From assembly GCA_903822495.1 (NCBI GenBank), contig CAIJPD010000063.1, positions 62,001 to 126,000 on the forward strand: a stretch of DNA of 64,000 nt, given 5' to 3'. The notes under the pieces are model-generated. The model ran no database searches and was not told the DNA's origin. It worked only from the letters and a program-made list of their open reading frames with translations. The translations under genes were made by a program, and so were the position numbers. Every line of letters starts with the position of its first letter. Position 1 is the first letter of the stretch. The stretch is from an uncultured Chloroflexota bacterium (GTDB lineage Bacteria > Chloroflexota > Limnocylindria > Limnocylindrales > CSP1-4). Below are positions 10,750 to 19,657 of this stretch, piece by piece.

Positions 10750-10879
10750 GTCGCGGCGCGCGCCCACCGGTGAGCGCCGCGGCGTGGCTCGACGTGACCG
10801 CCCCGGGCTCCCAGGGGCTCTGGGCTGGCATCCAGCCGCACCCGGCCGACGGCGCCCACGACCGCGCCGCATTCGGCGG

Positions 10880-10885
10880 TAGAAT
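10880..10885 (+). promoter_or_regulatory. Possible -10 element before transaldolase
   Basis: TAGAAT about 90 bp ahead of the transaldolase ATG, in the otherwise featureless 226-bp gap after pyrG. No clear -35 hexamer is seen at the right distance. Confidence 0.3.
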
Positions 10886-10975
10886 CTTCTCACCCGCGCC
10901 CGGACACGGGTGCGCCGCAGCGGGCCACCGGGCCAGCGCGGTCATGTCCCGTCGTTCTGATCGGAGTCAACACGC

Positions 10976-11647
10976 ATGAAGCTGTTCCTGGACACCGCCG
11001 ACGTCGAGGAGATCCGCATCGCCGCTCGTTGGGGCGTCCTGGACGGCGTGACCACCAATCCCAGCCTGTACGCCAAGGTCGGCGGGTCGTACGACGACAT
11101 CATTCGCGAGGTCTGCAAGATCACGTCCGGGCCGGTCTCGGCCGAGGTGATCGCCGATGACGTGGAGGGGATGCTTGTCGAGGGCCGTCACTTCGCCACG
11201 ATCGCGCCGAACATCGTGGTCAAGATCGCGATGAGCGAGAACGGCCTGGAGGCTATCTCGCGCCTGGCGGACGAGGGCATCAAGACCAACTGCACGCTCA
11301 TCTTCACGCCGAACCAGGGGCTCCTGGCGGCCAAGGCGGGCGCCAGCCTGGTCAGCCCGTTCGTCGGCCGGCTGGACGACATCAACCAGGACGGGATGAT
11401 CGTCATTCGCGAGCTGGGCGAGATCTTCGCGCTCCACGAGATCGACGCCGAGATCATCGCGGCGTCGATCCGGCACCCGCTTCACGTGACCCAATCGGCG
11501 CTCGCCGGGGCCCACATCGCGACGGTGCCGTTCAAGGTGCTCCAGCAGATGGTTCACCACCCGCTCACGGACAAGGGCATCGTCCAGTTCAAGAAGGACT
11601 GGGCGGCCGCCAGCACCGCCGCGGCAGCCAAGAACGCCCAGGCCTGA
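10976..11647 (+). CDS. tal: Transaldolase (short, FSA-like type)
   Basis: Three-carbon transfer enzyme of the pentose phosphate pathway, of the 210-230-residue decameric type related to fructose-6-phosphate aldolase. It begins [14 protein letters not shown] and has TTNPSL. The Schiff-base lysine is in NIVVKIAM (K83), and NCTLIF and the SPFVGRLDD phosphate-binding block follow. The Ala/Lys-rich end ([14 protein letters not shown]) is an extra tail. Together with tkt and rpiB in this window it completes the non-oxidative branch except ribulose-phosphate epimerase. Confidence 0.95.
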   Translation: MKLFLDTADVEEIRIAARWGVLDGVTTNPSLYAKVGGSYDDIIREVCKITSGPVSAEVIADDVEGMLVEGRHFATIAPNIVVKIAMSENGLEAISRLADEGIKTNCTLIFTPNQGLLAAKAGASLVSPFVGRLDDINQDGMIVIRELGEIFALHEIDAEIIAASIRHPLHVTQSALAGAHIATVPFKVLQQMVHHPLTDKGIVQFKKDWAAASTAAAAKNAQA

Positions 11648-11664
11648 CCCAATGGGGCCGGCCC

Positions 11665-11683
11665 CGCAGGGCGTGACCCTGCG
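11665..11683 (+). terminator. Weak hairpin after transaldolase
   Basis: Seven-base perfect stem (CGCAGGG / CCCTGCG) with a 5-nt loop, 18 bp after the transaldolase stop. There is no T-run, so intrinsic termination is uncertain. Confidence 0.35.
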
Positions 11684-11786
11684 CGGCCGACCCCGTGCGG
11701 TCGACCCAGCGCGGTCGAACGTACGCTCGGCCGGACGCCTGCGCGGGATCCCGGGCGTTTCCGCGCGACGCGATGAGTACACGACA

Positions 11787-11815
11787 TTGACGCGGCCGGG
11801 TGGCCGCACTATGCT
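11787..11815 (+). promoter_or_regulatory. Predicted rho promoter
   Basis: TTGACG, 17-bp spacer, TATGCT: one of the two best consensus promoters in the window. It leaves a leader of roughly 75 nt before rho. Rho genes are often autoregulated through the leader, but no specific attenuator is evident here. Confidence 0.6.
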
Positions 11816-11899
11816 GCGCGCATTCCCCTCGGCCCCCGCTGCGGACTGATTCCGCGCGACACCCTGGCCGGGCCCCCCGTCGCGCAGGTGATCCACCCG

Positions 11900-13279
11900 A
11901 TGTCCGGCAGCGCCGATCCGCGTTCCCGTAACCGACGCCCCCGTCGCCGTGGTCCCGTCGGGCGTGCCCCGGTGAGCGAGCACGAGGAGATGCAGGAGAT
12001 CGAGGCTGCTCGCGACCGAAACGACCTCGACGTCGCGGATCTCAACGAGATGACCGTCAACGAGCTCCGCCAGGTCACCCGCCAGATGGAGCTGGATGCG
12101 CCGGCGGGCGAGCGGCGCGATGCGCTCGTCGATCGGATCCTGCAGCGCCAGACGGAGCGCGCCGGCCAGGCCTACGCCACCGGCATCCTCGACATCGTGG
12201 ACGAGGGCTTCGGCTTCATGCGCCGGCACGGGCTGCTCCCGTCCCCGGACGACGTCTACGTCAGTTCGAGCCAGGTCCGTCGGTTCGGCCTCCGGATCGG
12301 TGACCGCGTCTCGGGCGCCGTCCGCAGCCCGCGCGAGGGCGAGAAGTACTGGGGGATGCTCCGCGTCGACGCCGTCAATGGCGTGGACACCGAGACGGCG
12401 CGCCGCCGCCCCATCTTCAACGACCTGACGCCCGTGCACCCCGACGTCCTCATCAACCTGGAGACGGACGCCAAGAACCTGAGCCAGCGGCTGATCAACC
12501 TGGTCAACCCCATCGGCAAGGGCCAGCGCGCGCTCATCGTCAGCCCGCCCAAGGCCGGCAAGACGATGCTCCTCAAGCAGATCGCCAACGGCATCAGCAC
12601 CAACTACCCGGACGTTCTCCTGATGGTCGCCCTGATCGGCGAGCGCCCGGAGGAGGTCACGGACATGCGGCGGAGCGTCAAGGGTGAGGTCATCTCCTCC
12701 ACCTTCGACGAGCCCACCGAGAACCACACCCACGTGGCCGAGATGGCCCTGGAGATTGCCAAGCGCCAGGTCGAGACTGGCCGGGACGTGGTGATCCTCA
12801 TGGACTCCATCACGCGCCTCGCGCGTGCCTACAACCTGGCGCTCCCGCCCTCGGGCCGGACGCTGTCGGGCGGCATCGACCCCATCGCCCTCTATCCGCC
12901 AAAGCGCTTCTTCGGCGCCGCACGGAACATCGAGGAGGGTGGCTCCCTGACGATCATTGCCACCTGCCTCGTGGACACCGGCTCCCGGATGGACGACGTC
13001 ATCTACGAGGAGTTCAAGGGCACCGGCAACTCGGAGCTCATCCTGGACCGGAAGCTCGCCGAGAAGCGGGTCTTCCCGTCCATCGACGTCCAGCGCTCCG
13101 GGACCCGCCGCGAGGAGCTGCTCCTCGAGGAGGGCACCCTCAAGATGGTCTGGATGATGCGCCGGATGCTCTCCGCGGTGGGCACCAACGAGGGCATCGA
13201 GCTCCTCATGAATCGCATGGCCAAGACCGAGAGCAACGCCCAGTTCCTGGCCACGCTGACCAAGTCAGCCGACGCCTGA
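11900..13279 (+). CDS. rho: Transcription termination factor Rho
   Basis: Hexameric RNA-dependent ATPase that terminates transcription. An Arg-rich N-terminal extension (about 45 residues) is followed by the Rho N-terminal helix bundle ([16 protein letters not shown]), the cold-shock-like RNA-binding domain ([16 protein letters not shown]), and the ATPase core. The core has Walker [10 protein letters not shown] at about residue 215, Walker [11 protein letters not shown] and the secondary RNA site around [11 protein letters not shown] use the ATG because an AGGTGA ribosome site sits 8 nt before it. An in-frame GTG at 11888 is the alternative. Length is 459 residues. Confidence 0.96.
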   Translation: MSGSADPRSRNRRPRRRGPVGRAPVSEHEEMQEIEAARDRNDLDVADLNEMTVNELRQVTRQMELDAPAGERRDALVDRILQRQTERAGQAYATGILDIVDEGFGFMRRHGLLPSPDDVYVSSSQVRRFGLRIGDRVSGAVRSPREGEKYWGMLRVDAVNGVDTETARRRPIFNDLTPVHPDVLINLETDAKNLSQRLINLVNPIGKGQRALIVSPPKAGKTMLLKQIANGISTNYPDVLLMVALIGERPEEVTDMRRSVKGEVISSTFDEPTENHTHVAEMALEIAKRQVETGRDVVILMDSITRLARAYNLALPPSGRTLSGGIDPIALYPPKRFFGAARNIEEGGSLTIIATCLVDTGSRMDDVIYEEFKGTGNSELILDRKLAEKRVFPSIDVQRSGTRREELLLEEGTLKMVWMMRRMLSAVGTNEGIELLMNRMAKTESNAQFLATLTKSADA

Positions 13280-13380
13280 ACACCTGCAGGACGGCCGCGC
13301 GCCACGCTCGTGGCCGGTCCCGCCGTCGCCCTCCGCAGCGCCTTCGTGACATTCGGCACCCTTTGGTGGTGACATTGGGT

Positions 13381-13409
13381 TTGCATGCCCAAAGGGAGTC
13401 TGGTAGGGT
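13381..13409 (+). promoter_or_regulatory. Possible promoter for the LysM/M23 gene
   Basis: TTGCAT, 17-bp spacer, TAGGGT. About 20 bp further on is a 6-bp hairpin with an ATCG loop (13425-13440), leaving a leader of about 125 nt before the TTG start. I looked for a c-di-AMP riboswitch there and did not find its conserved core. Confidence 0.35.
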
Positions 13410-13540
13410 TCGCCCGTCCCTGGGGTCCGCATCGGCGGACGCCAACCAGCCCACGTATCGAGTTCCCAGCTCGAAGACGCGAAATCGGACGGCCTCCCGC
13501 TTCCCCAGAGGCGGACCCGTCCCGGCGCCAGGAGACCGTA

Positions 13541-14872
13541 TTGCAGAACGCCACGGTCGGCGCGCGGCAGGTCATTGACCGTCTGCGCTCCGGCATCCGT
13601 GATCAGGGATCGCCGTCAGCAGGGCTTCGCCGGATGCTTTCCGGCCGGAGCCTGAAGATGAACGGCAGCGCAAACCGCATCACCGGGACCAGGATCGCCG
13701 CCGCGCCGGTGCAACCGGCGGCAGCGCGCGGCCGGCGCGTCTCCGCTTCCCGCCCGTTGACACTCGATGGTCGGCGCATCCGCACCGTGCTGGCACGGGC
13801 GTTCGCGTCTGAGCGGGTCCTTCCCGTCAGCATCGTGATGCTGATCCTCTTCGCCTCAGTCCTGAGCTTCGCCCCGTTGGGCGCCCAGGCGGTGGGCGGC
13901 CCCGACGGGGACGGCACCGCCCCACGGATCGCCATCGGCGGCGACATCGGTCGTGCCGGTGTCCTGAGTGACGCAGACCCCATGCCTGCTGCCACCGGTC
14001 AGGGCGGCCAGGATCAGGACCTCAGCGCCGCTCCCGGCGGCCTCCTCGCGGACGGTACCCTGCTCAAGCCCGTCGCGGTCGATACCTCGGTCGCGGACGG
14101 CAAGGCCCTGGTCGTCACCTACACCGTGCAGTCGGGCGATACGCTCAGCGGGATCGCCAGCCGCTACAACGTGAACTTCTCGACGATCTGGTGGGCCAAC
14201 AACCTGACCTCCAAGGACACCCTCCAGGTGGGCCAGGTGCTCCGGATCCCAACCGTGAACGGCATCGTCACCACCGTCACCGAGGGTGACACCATCGAGG
14301 GCCTGGCCGGCAAGTACGGGATCGATCCGGGCCAGATCATCTCGGTCAACAGCCTGCAGGATCCCAACCTGGTGATCGGCCAGACGCTGGTCCTGCCCGG
14401 CGCCCAGGGCGGCGCCCTGCCGACCAGCGCTCCCAAGCCGGTGGTCAACTCCAGCGGCATTGTCCGTACCACGGCGCCCAGCACCTACTCGGGCGGGACG
14501 TTCGCCTGGCCCGTCTCGGGTGGCGGCAACTACATCAGCCAGTACTTCCACTACGGCCACTACGGCCTGGACATCGCAGCGGACTACGGGACCACGGTCG
14601 TCGCCGGCGGCGCCGGGACCGTGATCTTCTCGGGCTGGCTGAGCAACGGCGGCGGGTACCAGGTCTGGATCTCGCACGGCTCCAACCTGTACACCACCTA
14701 CAACCACATGTCGGCCCTCACGGTCTCGTCCGGGCAGGGTGTCGGCCGCGGCCAGCAGGTCGGTCGGGTCGGCATGACGGGCCTCGCGACGGGCCCGCAC
14801 CTCCACTTCGAGGTCTGGATTGGCGCCGTCTGGAATGGCGGCTACCGGGTCAACCCGCTGGGCTATCTCTAA
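13541..14872 (+). CDS. Secreted LysM / M23-family peptidoglycan endopeptidase
   Basis: Predicted cell-wall hydrolase. A basic cytoplasmic segment of about 90 residues precedes a membrane helix (about residues 91-113, LPVSIVMLILFASVLSF), which acts as signal anchor. Two LysM modules follow: YTVQSGDTLSGIASRYN at about residue 194 and TTVTEGDTIEGLAGKYG at about 244. The M23 (lysostaphin-type) domain is C-terminal, with zinc and catalytic residues in HYGLDIA and GPHLHFEVW. The TTG start is chosen for its AGGAGA ribosome site 5 nt upstream. A longer frame begins at an ATG at 13385, inside the probable promoter. Confidence 0.9.
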   Translation: MQNATVGARQVIDRLRSGIRDQGSPSAGLRRMLSGRSLKMNGSANRITGTRIAAAPVQPAAARGRRVSASRPLTLDGRRIRTVLARAFASERVLPVSIVMLILFASVLSFAPLGAQAVGGPDGDGTAPRIAIGGDIGRAGVLSDADPMPAATGQGGQDQDLSAAPGGLLADGTLLKPVAVDTSVADGKALVVTYTVQSGDTLSGIASRYNVNFSTIWWANNLTSKDTLQVGQVLRIPTVNGIVTTVTEGDTIEGLAGKYGIDPGQIISVNSLQDPNLVIGQTLVLPGAQGGALPTSAPKPVVNSSGIVRTTAPSTYSGGTFAWPVSGGGNYISQYFHYGHYGLDIAADYGTTVVAGGAGTVIFSGWLSNGGGYQVWISHGSNLYTTYNHMSALTVSSGQGVGRGQQVGRVGMTGLATGPHLHFEVWIGAVWNGGYRVNPLGYL

Positions 14873-15002
14873 GCCGCGCACGTCCACCAGCCCGGACTCC
14901 CGGCCAGCCGCGAGCCGGCCCTCCCTGCCCGGCGCGGCCTCCCGGCTGCCCGCGGCGCCCCCGCCCGGCCGGCTCACCCCTGCCCCGTGAGAAGATGAGG
15001 CC

Positions 15003-16298
15003 ATGTTCCTCGACCGCGTGAAGATTCTCGTGCAGGCCGGCGCCGGCGGCAACGGCGCCGCCACCTTCCGCAAGGAGGCGCACGTGCCACGCGGTGGGCC
15101 CAATGGTGGCGACGGCGGGCGTGGTGGGTCGATCATCATGCGCGTGGATGCTGGCCAGACCACCCTCCGCGACTTCCGCTTCCGCCATCATTTCAAGGCC
15201 ACGTCGGGTGGCCGGGGCGAGCGCGACCGGCGCCACGGCAAGGCGGGCGACGACATGGTCCTGACGGTTCCGCCTGGCACCGCCGTCCTCGATGACGCGA
15301 GCGGCGAGCTCCTGGCGGACCTCGTGGCCGTGGGGCAGGAGGCGGTCATCGCCCGCGGCGGGAAGGGCGGCCTGGGCAACACCCACTTCGCCACGTCTAC
15401 CCACCAGGCGCCCCGCCACGCCCAGATGGGCATCCCGGGCGAGGAGCGCTGGCTGCGCCTGGAGCTGCGGCTCATCGCCGACATCGGGCTGGTCGGCCTG
15501 CCCAACGCCGGGAAGTCCACCCTCCTGGCGGCCGTCACCGCGGCCAAGCCCGCCATCGCCGACTATCCCTTCACCACGCTGGAGCCCAACCTCGGGGTCA
15601 TGGACCTGGGCGAGGACGATGGTCGGCGACCGACGATCGCGGATGTGCCCGGCCTGATCGAGGGCGCCAGCATCGGTGCGGGGCTGGGCCACGCGTTCCT
15701 GCGCCACGTCGAGCGCACGCGGATCCTGGTCCACGTGGTGGACGGGTCTGCTAGGAATCCTGAGCGTGACCACGCGATCATCCGCGACGAGCTGGCGGCC
15801 CACGACCCGGAGCTCCTCCGCAAGCCGATCCTCGTGGTGTTCAACAAGCTGGACCTGGCCGAGGCGCGCGAGTCGTGGCCTTCGTTCCGGGCGGCCCGTG
15901 AGGCGGATGGCCTGGGCGTGGTGGCCATCGCGGCTGCGACGGGGGAGGGGATCGACGCGTTCGTTGCCGCCATCACCGGACTCCTTCCCAGCGGCGAGGA
16001 GCTGGCGCGGCCGCCCGAGCCCGCTGGCGTCGTGATCCACCGGATGGACTCCCTGATCGACGGCTTCGCGGTCGAGCTGGAGGACGACGGTGCGTACCGC
16101 GTCCGTGGCCGGCGTATCGAGCAGACGGCCGCGCAGACCAACTTCGAGGTCGAGGAGTCGGCCGAGCGCTTCCAGCGCGAGCTCCGCCGCCAGGGGATTG
16201 ACACGGAGCTCCGGCGCCAGGGGATCCAGTCCGGCGATCAAGTCCGGATCGGCCCCGCGGAGCTTGAATGGGAGCCCGCCGACTGGGACGAGGAATGA
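15003..16298 (+). CDS. obg: GTPase Obg
   Basis: Essential ribosome-assembly and stress GTPase. The glycine-rich Obg fold spans about residues 1-158 (FLDRVKILVQAGAGGNGAA, RGGKGGLGN). The G domain carries G1 GLPNAGKSTLL, switch DYPFTTLEPNLG, G3 DVPGLIEGAS and G4 NKLDLAE. A C-terminal OCT domain (GFAVELEDDGAYRVRGRRIEQ) completes the 431 residues, normal for a Gram-positive-type Obg. The stop overlaps the nadD ATG by ATGA, giving an obg-nadD-rsfS operon as in many bacteria. Confidence 0.97.
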   Translation: MFLDRVKILVQAGAGGNGAATFRKEAHVPRGGPNGGDGGRGGSIIMRVDAGQTTLRDFRFRHHFKATSGGRGERDRRHGKAGDDMVLTVPPGTAVLDDASGELLADLVAVGQEAVIARGGKGGLGNTHFATSTHQAPRHAQMGIPGEERWLRLELRLIADIGLVGLPNAGKSTLLAAVTAAKPAIADYPFTTLEPNLGVMDLGEDDGRRPTIADVPGLIEGASIGAGLGHAFLRHVERTRILVHVVDGSARNPERDHAIIRDELAAHDPELLRKPILVVFNKLDLAEARESWPSFRAAREADGLGVVAIAAATGEGIDAFVAAITGLLPSGEELARPPEPAGVVIHRMDSLIDGFAVELEDDGAYRVRGRRIEQTAAQTNFEVEESAERFQRELRRQGIDTELRRQGIQSGDQVRIGPAELEWEPADWDEE

Positions 16299-16975
16299 TC
16301 GGGGCAAACCCCGTGGTGCCGGGCTCGATCGGCGTGATGGGCGGCGCATTCGATCCCATCCACGTCGGTCACCTGGCGGTTGCCGAGGAGGCCCGCGAGG
16401 CGTTGGGCCTGGAGCGGGTCCTGTTCGTCCCCACCGGCTCGCCGGCACATCGCGGGGCGCCCATCGCCGCCCCGGAAGACCGGCTCGCCATGGTTGACGC
16501 GGCCATCGCCGGGAACCCGGCGTTTGAGGCCAGCCGGATCGAGCTGGACCGCGTGGGTCCCTCGTACACGCTCGACACGCTCGAGGCGCTGGCCGCCGCG
16601 CAGCTCGCGGCAGGCCAGGAGCCCAACCTGGTGCTGATCCTCTCCGCGGAGACCTTCCACGACCTCCCCGCCTGGCACGAGCCGCGGCGGATCCTGGGCC
16701 TGGCGCGGCTGGCCGTGGCGCCGCGAGTTGGCCACGCGACGCCTGACCTCGACTGGTTCGAGACGCGGTTCCCGGGCCTCGGTGGCCGGGTGACGTACCT
16801 CGATGGCCCCCGGCTCGGCGTCTCGTCGTCCGCCCTCCGGGCCCGGCTGGCTGCCGGTCGCTCCATCCGCTACCTGGCCCCCGCCGCGGTCGCGGCGTAC
16901 ATCGGCGAACATATGCTGTACAACACCACGTCGCGCGCGGCCACCGCGCCCGCCGCGACCACACCTGGAGGATGA
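16295..16975 (+). CDS. nadD: Nicotinate-nucleotide adenylyltransferase
   Basis: Adenylates nicotinate mononucleotide in NAD synthesis. The nucleotidyltransferase motif GGAFDPIHVGHL lies near residue 15 and the second ATP-binding motif VSSSALRARLAAG near residue 185. FVPTGSPAHR is the substrate-side loop. The start is taken as the ATG overlapping the obg stop. The product is 226 residues, with an Ala/Thr-rich tail of about 20. The gene lies in the classic obg-nadD-rsfS order. Confidence 0.95.
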   Translation: MIGANPVVPGSIGVMGGAFDPIHVGHLAVAEEAREALGLERVLFVPTGSPAHRGAPIAAPEDRLAMVDAAIAGNPAFEASRIELDRVGPSYTLDTLEALAAAQLAAGQEPNLVLILSAETFHDLPAWHEPRRILGLARLAVAPRVGHATPDLDWFETRFPGLGGRVTYLDGPRLGVSSSALRARLAAGRSIRYLAPAAVAAYIGEHMLYNTTSRAATAPAATTPGG

Positions 16976-16982
16976 GCATTCC

Positions 16983-17450
16983 GTGACCGACGAGCCCGTG
17001 TCCAGCCCTGCCGGCGCCGATGGTGCGGCCAACGAGAGCCCGGTGGCTTCGGCCCTCCGGCCCGACGGCCTGCCCCAGCGCGCCCAGCCCGCCCCGGCGG
17101 ATGAGCGACCCGCGATCGACATCGCCCGGCGCATCGTCGAGCTGGCTGAGGACAAGAAGGCCGCGGACATCATCGTCCTTGAGCTGGCTCCGCTGACGAC
17201 GCTCGCCGACTACTTCGTGATCTGCTCGGGCGGCTCGGAGCGACAGCTCGACGCCATCGCCGACGGCATCGTTGACGGGATGCGAGCCGAGAAACTCCGC
17301 CCCATCGGGCGCGAAGGCCTGGCCATCTCGCACTGGGTCCTGATCGACTACGGGGCCGTGGTGGTCCACATCCTGACGCCGCCGGAGCGCGACTACTACG
17401 GCATCGAGAAGCACTGGGCCGAGGCAAGGACCATCCTGCGGGTCCAGTAG
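16983..17450 (+). CDS. rsfS: Ribosomal silencing factor RsfS
   Basis: Binds ribosomal protein L14 and blocks subunit joining under starvation. The conserved domain occupies about residues 42-155, with KKAADIIVLEL, LADYFVICSG, the AISHWVLIDYGAVVVHI strand and HWAEA near the end. A Pro/Ala-rich N-terminal extension of about 40 residues precedes it. The GTG start has a GGAGG ribosome site formed by the last bases of nadD. Confidence 0.94.
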   Translation: MTDEPVSSPAGADGAANESPVASALRPDGLPQRAQPAPADERPAIDIARRIVELAEDKKAADIIVLELAPLTTLADYFVICSGGSERQLDAIADGIVDGMRAEKLRPIGREGLAISHWVLIDYGAVVVHILTPPERDYYGIEKHWAEARTILRVQ

Positions 17451-17656
17451 GCACCGGTTGGGCCGCACCTGAACGCCCTTCGGCCCGCTGAAGGCTCGGC
17501 CACCAAGGGTTTGCCCTCGGGTCGGCGACCTTGATGAGTCTTCAGTACCGGTGTGGTCAGGTACCCTCGGGTCATGTCTGGCCAGCAGGTGGGTACCTAC
17601 ATTCGGTGGACAGGGGATGGCTCAGGTTCATCCCGATAGCGCCAAGGACGACCGCC

Positions 17657-17914
17657 ATGGCCCGGCCTCGCGAGCGTGACCGCTGTCCATCGTGCACACG
17701 AAAGTTGCACCAGAGCCGGTTCGACACAACCTTCCGACTGCACGACCGGTCGGAGCGCCTCTGCTTCGGGATCCCCGCCGGCCTCTGCCAGGAGTGCCAC
17801 CAGCTCTACATCGACCCGTCGCTGATCACGATGCTGGACCTGGCGGACGCGCGCTGCGTCTTCGCGATCGAATCGGATCTGGTCCTCCAGGAGCAGGCGC
17901 TCCTCGGGATGTAG
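17657..17914 (+). CDS. Small zinc-ribbon protein (85 aa)
   Basis: Two CxxC pairs, CPSC near residue 9 and CQEC near residue 47, would form one zinc site of a treble-clef or ribbon type. The sequence between them (FDTTFRLHDRSERLCFGIP) and after them (YIDPSLITMLDLADARCVFAIESDLVLQ) resembles the short YgiT-like zinc-finger proteins, but I cannot fix the family. The ATG at MARPRERDRC is chosen over an upstream ATG whose translation is low-complexity. It stands alone between rsfS and the convergent holA. Confidence 0.6.
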   Translation: MARPRERDRCPSCTRKLHQSRFDTTFRLHDRSERLCFGIPAGLCQECHQLYIDPSLITMLDLADARCVFAIESDLVLQEQALLGM

Positions 17915-17928
17915 GACACGCCGGCCAG

Positions 17929-17986
17929 GCGGACGCCTGCGCCGCGGACGCCTGCGCGGTTGCCCGCCGCGTGGTTGCCCGCCGCG
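17929..17986 (+). repeat. Two adjacent 15-bp-period tandem duplications
   Basis: GCGGACGCCTGCGC occurs at 17929 and 17944. Immediately afterwards GGTTGCCCGCCGCG occurs at 17958 and 17973. Both pairs have a period of exactly 15 bp. The array fills the gap between two convergent stop codons. Confidence 0.75.
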
Positions 17987-17996
17987 CTCCTCGCGC

Positions 17997-19046
17997 CTAG
18001 GTCGGCTTGGCGACTTGCTCCGTGATCCAGCGCACGAAGGCCAGCTTGTGCTGCGGCTCGCCCGGAGGATAGCCCGGCACTCCCTTGCCCATGGCGTCGA
18101 GATCGAGCAGGCCTTCGAGCGCGCCGGCCAGCTCCGCCGCTGTCCAGCGCCCAGCCTGGCCCGCCAGCATCTCGGCCCGGTACGGGTTCAGTTTCATGCT
18201 GCGCGGCAGGTTCTGGGCTCGTTCCCCGGTCCGGAGCCGATCCGCGATCTCCAACAAGTCCCTGATCCGCCGGTGGAGCACGGCGATCAGGACGGGCCCG
18301 GGGGTGCTCTCGAGAATCCGGTCGCTGAGCCCCATCGCCCGCTGCGCGTTGCGCTGGCCGATGGCGTCGACGAAGCCCCAGATCGAGCCGGGCACCGCCT
18401 CCGGCACGAGCTCCTGGACGTCGGCGACCGAGACCGGCGTGCCGTCGATCCGGAAGAGCGCCAGCTTCCCGAGCTCCATGAAGGCCAGCTGGCCCTGCCG
18501 GCGGCGGTCGATGTCGCCCTCGGCAACGAAGCCCCCGATCCGGGTCGCCAGCTCCTGGGCCGCGCCCGGCCCCAGGCTCACACCCAGTTCCCGCGCCCGC
18601 GTCTCGATCCAGCGCGTCAACTCGCCCGTCCGCGGCGCCCGGAGCTGTGTCTCTCTGCCGCCAACGGCCCGAACCGCGTCGACCAGCGGCTTGTGGGGCG
18701 CGTCCTTCCGGCCCGACTCCGTCTCCTCCACGATGACCAGCCCGTTGCCGGGCGCGATCAGGCTCAGCGTGGCGATCAGCGCGTTCCGGTCCTCGCCACG
18801 GCGCACCAGTGGCCCCACGCCCGCCAGGACCGCCAGTGTCCCGGAGTCGAACATCGCGCCCGTGCTGAGCCGCTCCTGCAGGGCTCCCAGCACCCGCGTC
18901 GGGGTCCCGTCGTCGCCACGCAGGCGCCAGCGCTCGGGGGCGCCGAACGGGAAGAGGTCCGCACGGCTCCGGAACGCCTCGGTGGCTGCCTCGAGCCCCC
19001 AGGTGTCGTCCCCCCACAGGAACGCCACGGCGGCCGCCTGCGTCAT
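17997..19046 (-). CDS. holA: DNA polymerase III subunit delta
   Basis: Clamp-loader delta subunit that opens the sliding clamp. The 349-residue protein has the HolA layout. The N-terminal AAA-like fold begins VAFLWGDDTWGLEAA, matching the family's FLYGEDxxL start without a functional P-loop. The middle domain contains ELTRWIETRARELG, and the C-terminal collar helices include the GSIWGFVDAIGQRN and HRRIRDLLEIADRL segments. It overlaps the preceding HD gene by 4 nt (ATGA). Placement after comEC is common, since comEA-comEC-holA clusters occur in many bacteria. Confidence 0.9.
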   Translation of the reverse strand: MTQAAAVAFLWGDDTWGLEAATEAFRSRADLFPFGAPERWRLRGDDGTPTRVLGALQERLSTGAMFDSGTLAVLAGVGPLVRRGEDRNALIATLSLIAPGNGLVIVEETESGRKDAPHKPLVDAVRAVGGRETQLRAPRTGELTRWIETRARELGVSLGPGAAQELATRIGGFVAEGDIDRRRQGQLAFMELGKLALFRIDGTPVSVADVQELVPEAVPGSIWGFVDAIGQRNAQRAMGLSDRILESTPGPVLIAVLHRRIRDLLEIADRLRTGERAQNLPRSMKLNPYRAEMLAGQAGRWTAAELAGALEGLLDLDAMGKGVPGYPPGEPQHKLAFVRWITEQVAKPT

Positions 19047-19657
19047 GCGGCGGACCCCGAGTGGTGCCGGGCATCACGGATGACGGCCGAGGTCCACGGA
19101 AGCCGGCGAACCTGCTCCGGCGCCACGCCGGCGGCCGCGCAGACCATGGCCTCGAGGCGGGTGGCATTGGCCCACGCTCGCCCGGGCACCTCGCCCGGCC
19201 AGCCGCCCGGATAGCGGCGGTCCCACGAGGCGAAGCGCGCCGCCATGGGCTCCAGGCGCTGCCCGGCGCGCTTGTCGGCGTAGGCCACGATGCGTGCCTC
19301 CGGGGATGCCGTCGTCAGCCAGGCATCGGCCCATGTCGGGTCCGCCAGGCGCGTCACGGGGTGGCCCGCGATGGCCGGGGCCAGCTCCGCATGGCCCAGC
19401 CGGATGACCCAGGCCGCCGAGCCCTCACCGTGGGCGAGGCGGCGGGCGGGATCGTCCCGCGGGAGGAGCTTGTCGGCGTCGTGGAGCAGCGCGGCGACCT
19501 CGGCGAGCCGGCGATCCACGGGCGTCCCGGCCTGGGCCGTCCGTGCGGCGAGCCAGCCGCTCACCTCCGCCACGGCGCGGGCGTGTCGCTCGAACCAGGG
19601 CGGCGGATTCAGGGAGAGCAGCGAGCGGACGGCGTCCGCTCGCGAAGGCACGGTCAT
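19043..19657 (-). CDS. HD-domain phosphohydrolase-like protein
   Basis: Metal-dependent HD-superfamily protein of 204 residues. The HD doublet is at residues 59-60 in VAALLHDADKL. The first His of the family is probably H25 in FERHARAV, and a later HAELAPAIAGHPV and the AYADKRAGQR segment supply the remaining ligands. The substrate is unknown. The pattern is not a clear YqeK match even though nadD-rsfS is nearby. It overlaps holA by 4 nt, and its first 233 nt, including the HD codons, overlap the comEC frame. Confidence 0.75.
   Translation of the reverse strand: MTVPSRADAVRSLLSLNPPPWFERHARAVAEVSGWLAARTAQAGTPVDRRLAEVAALLHDADKLLPRDDPARRLAHGEGSAAWVIRLGHAELAPAIAGHPVTRLADPTWADAWLTTASPEARIVAYADKRAGQRLEPMAARFASWDRRYPGGWPGEVPGRAWANATRLEAMVCAAAGVAPEQVRRLPWTSAVIRDARHHSGSAA

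Noticed and set aside
13280-13540. c-di-AMP (ydaO-type) riboswitch before the LysM/M23 gene
   Set aside because: Expected from the gene type, but the conserved core blocks were not found; only a small hairpin and a possible promoter.
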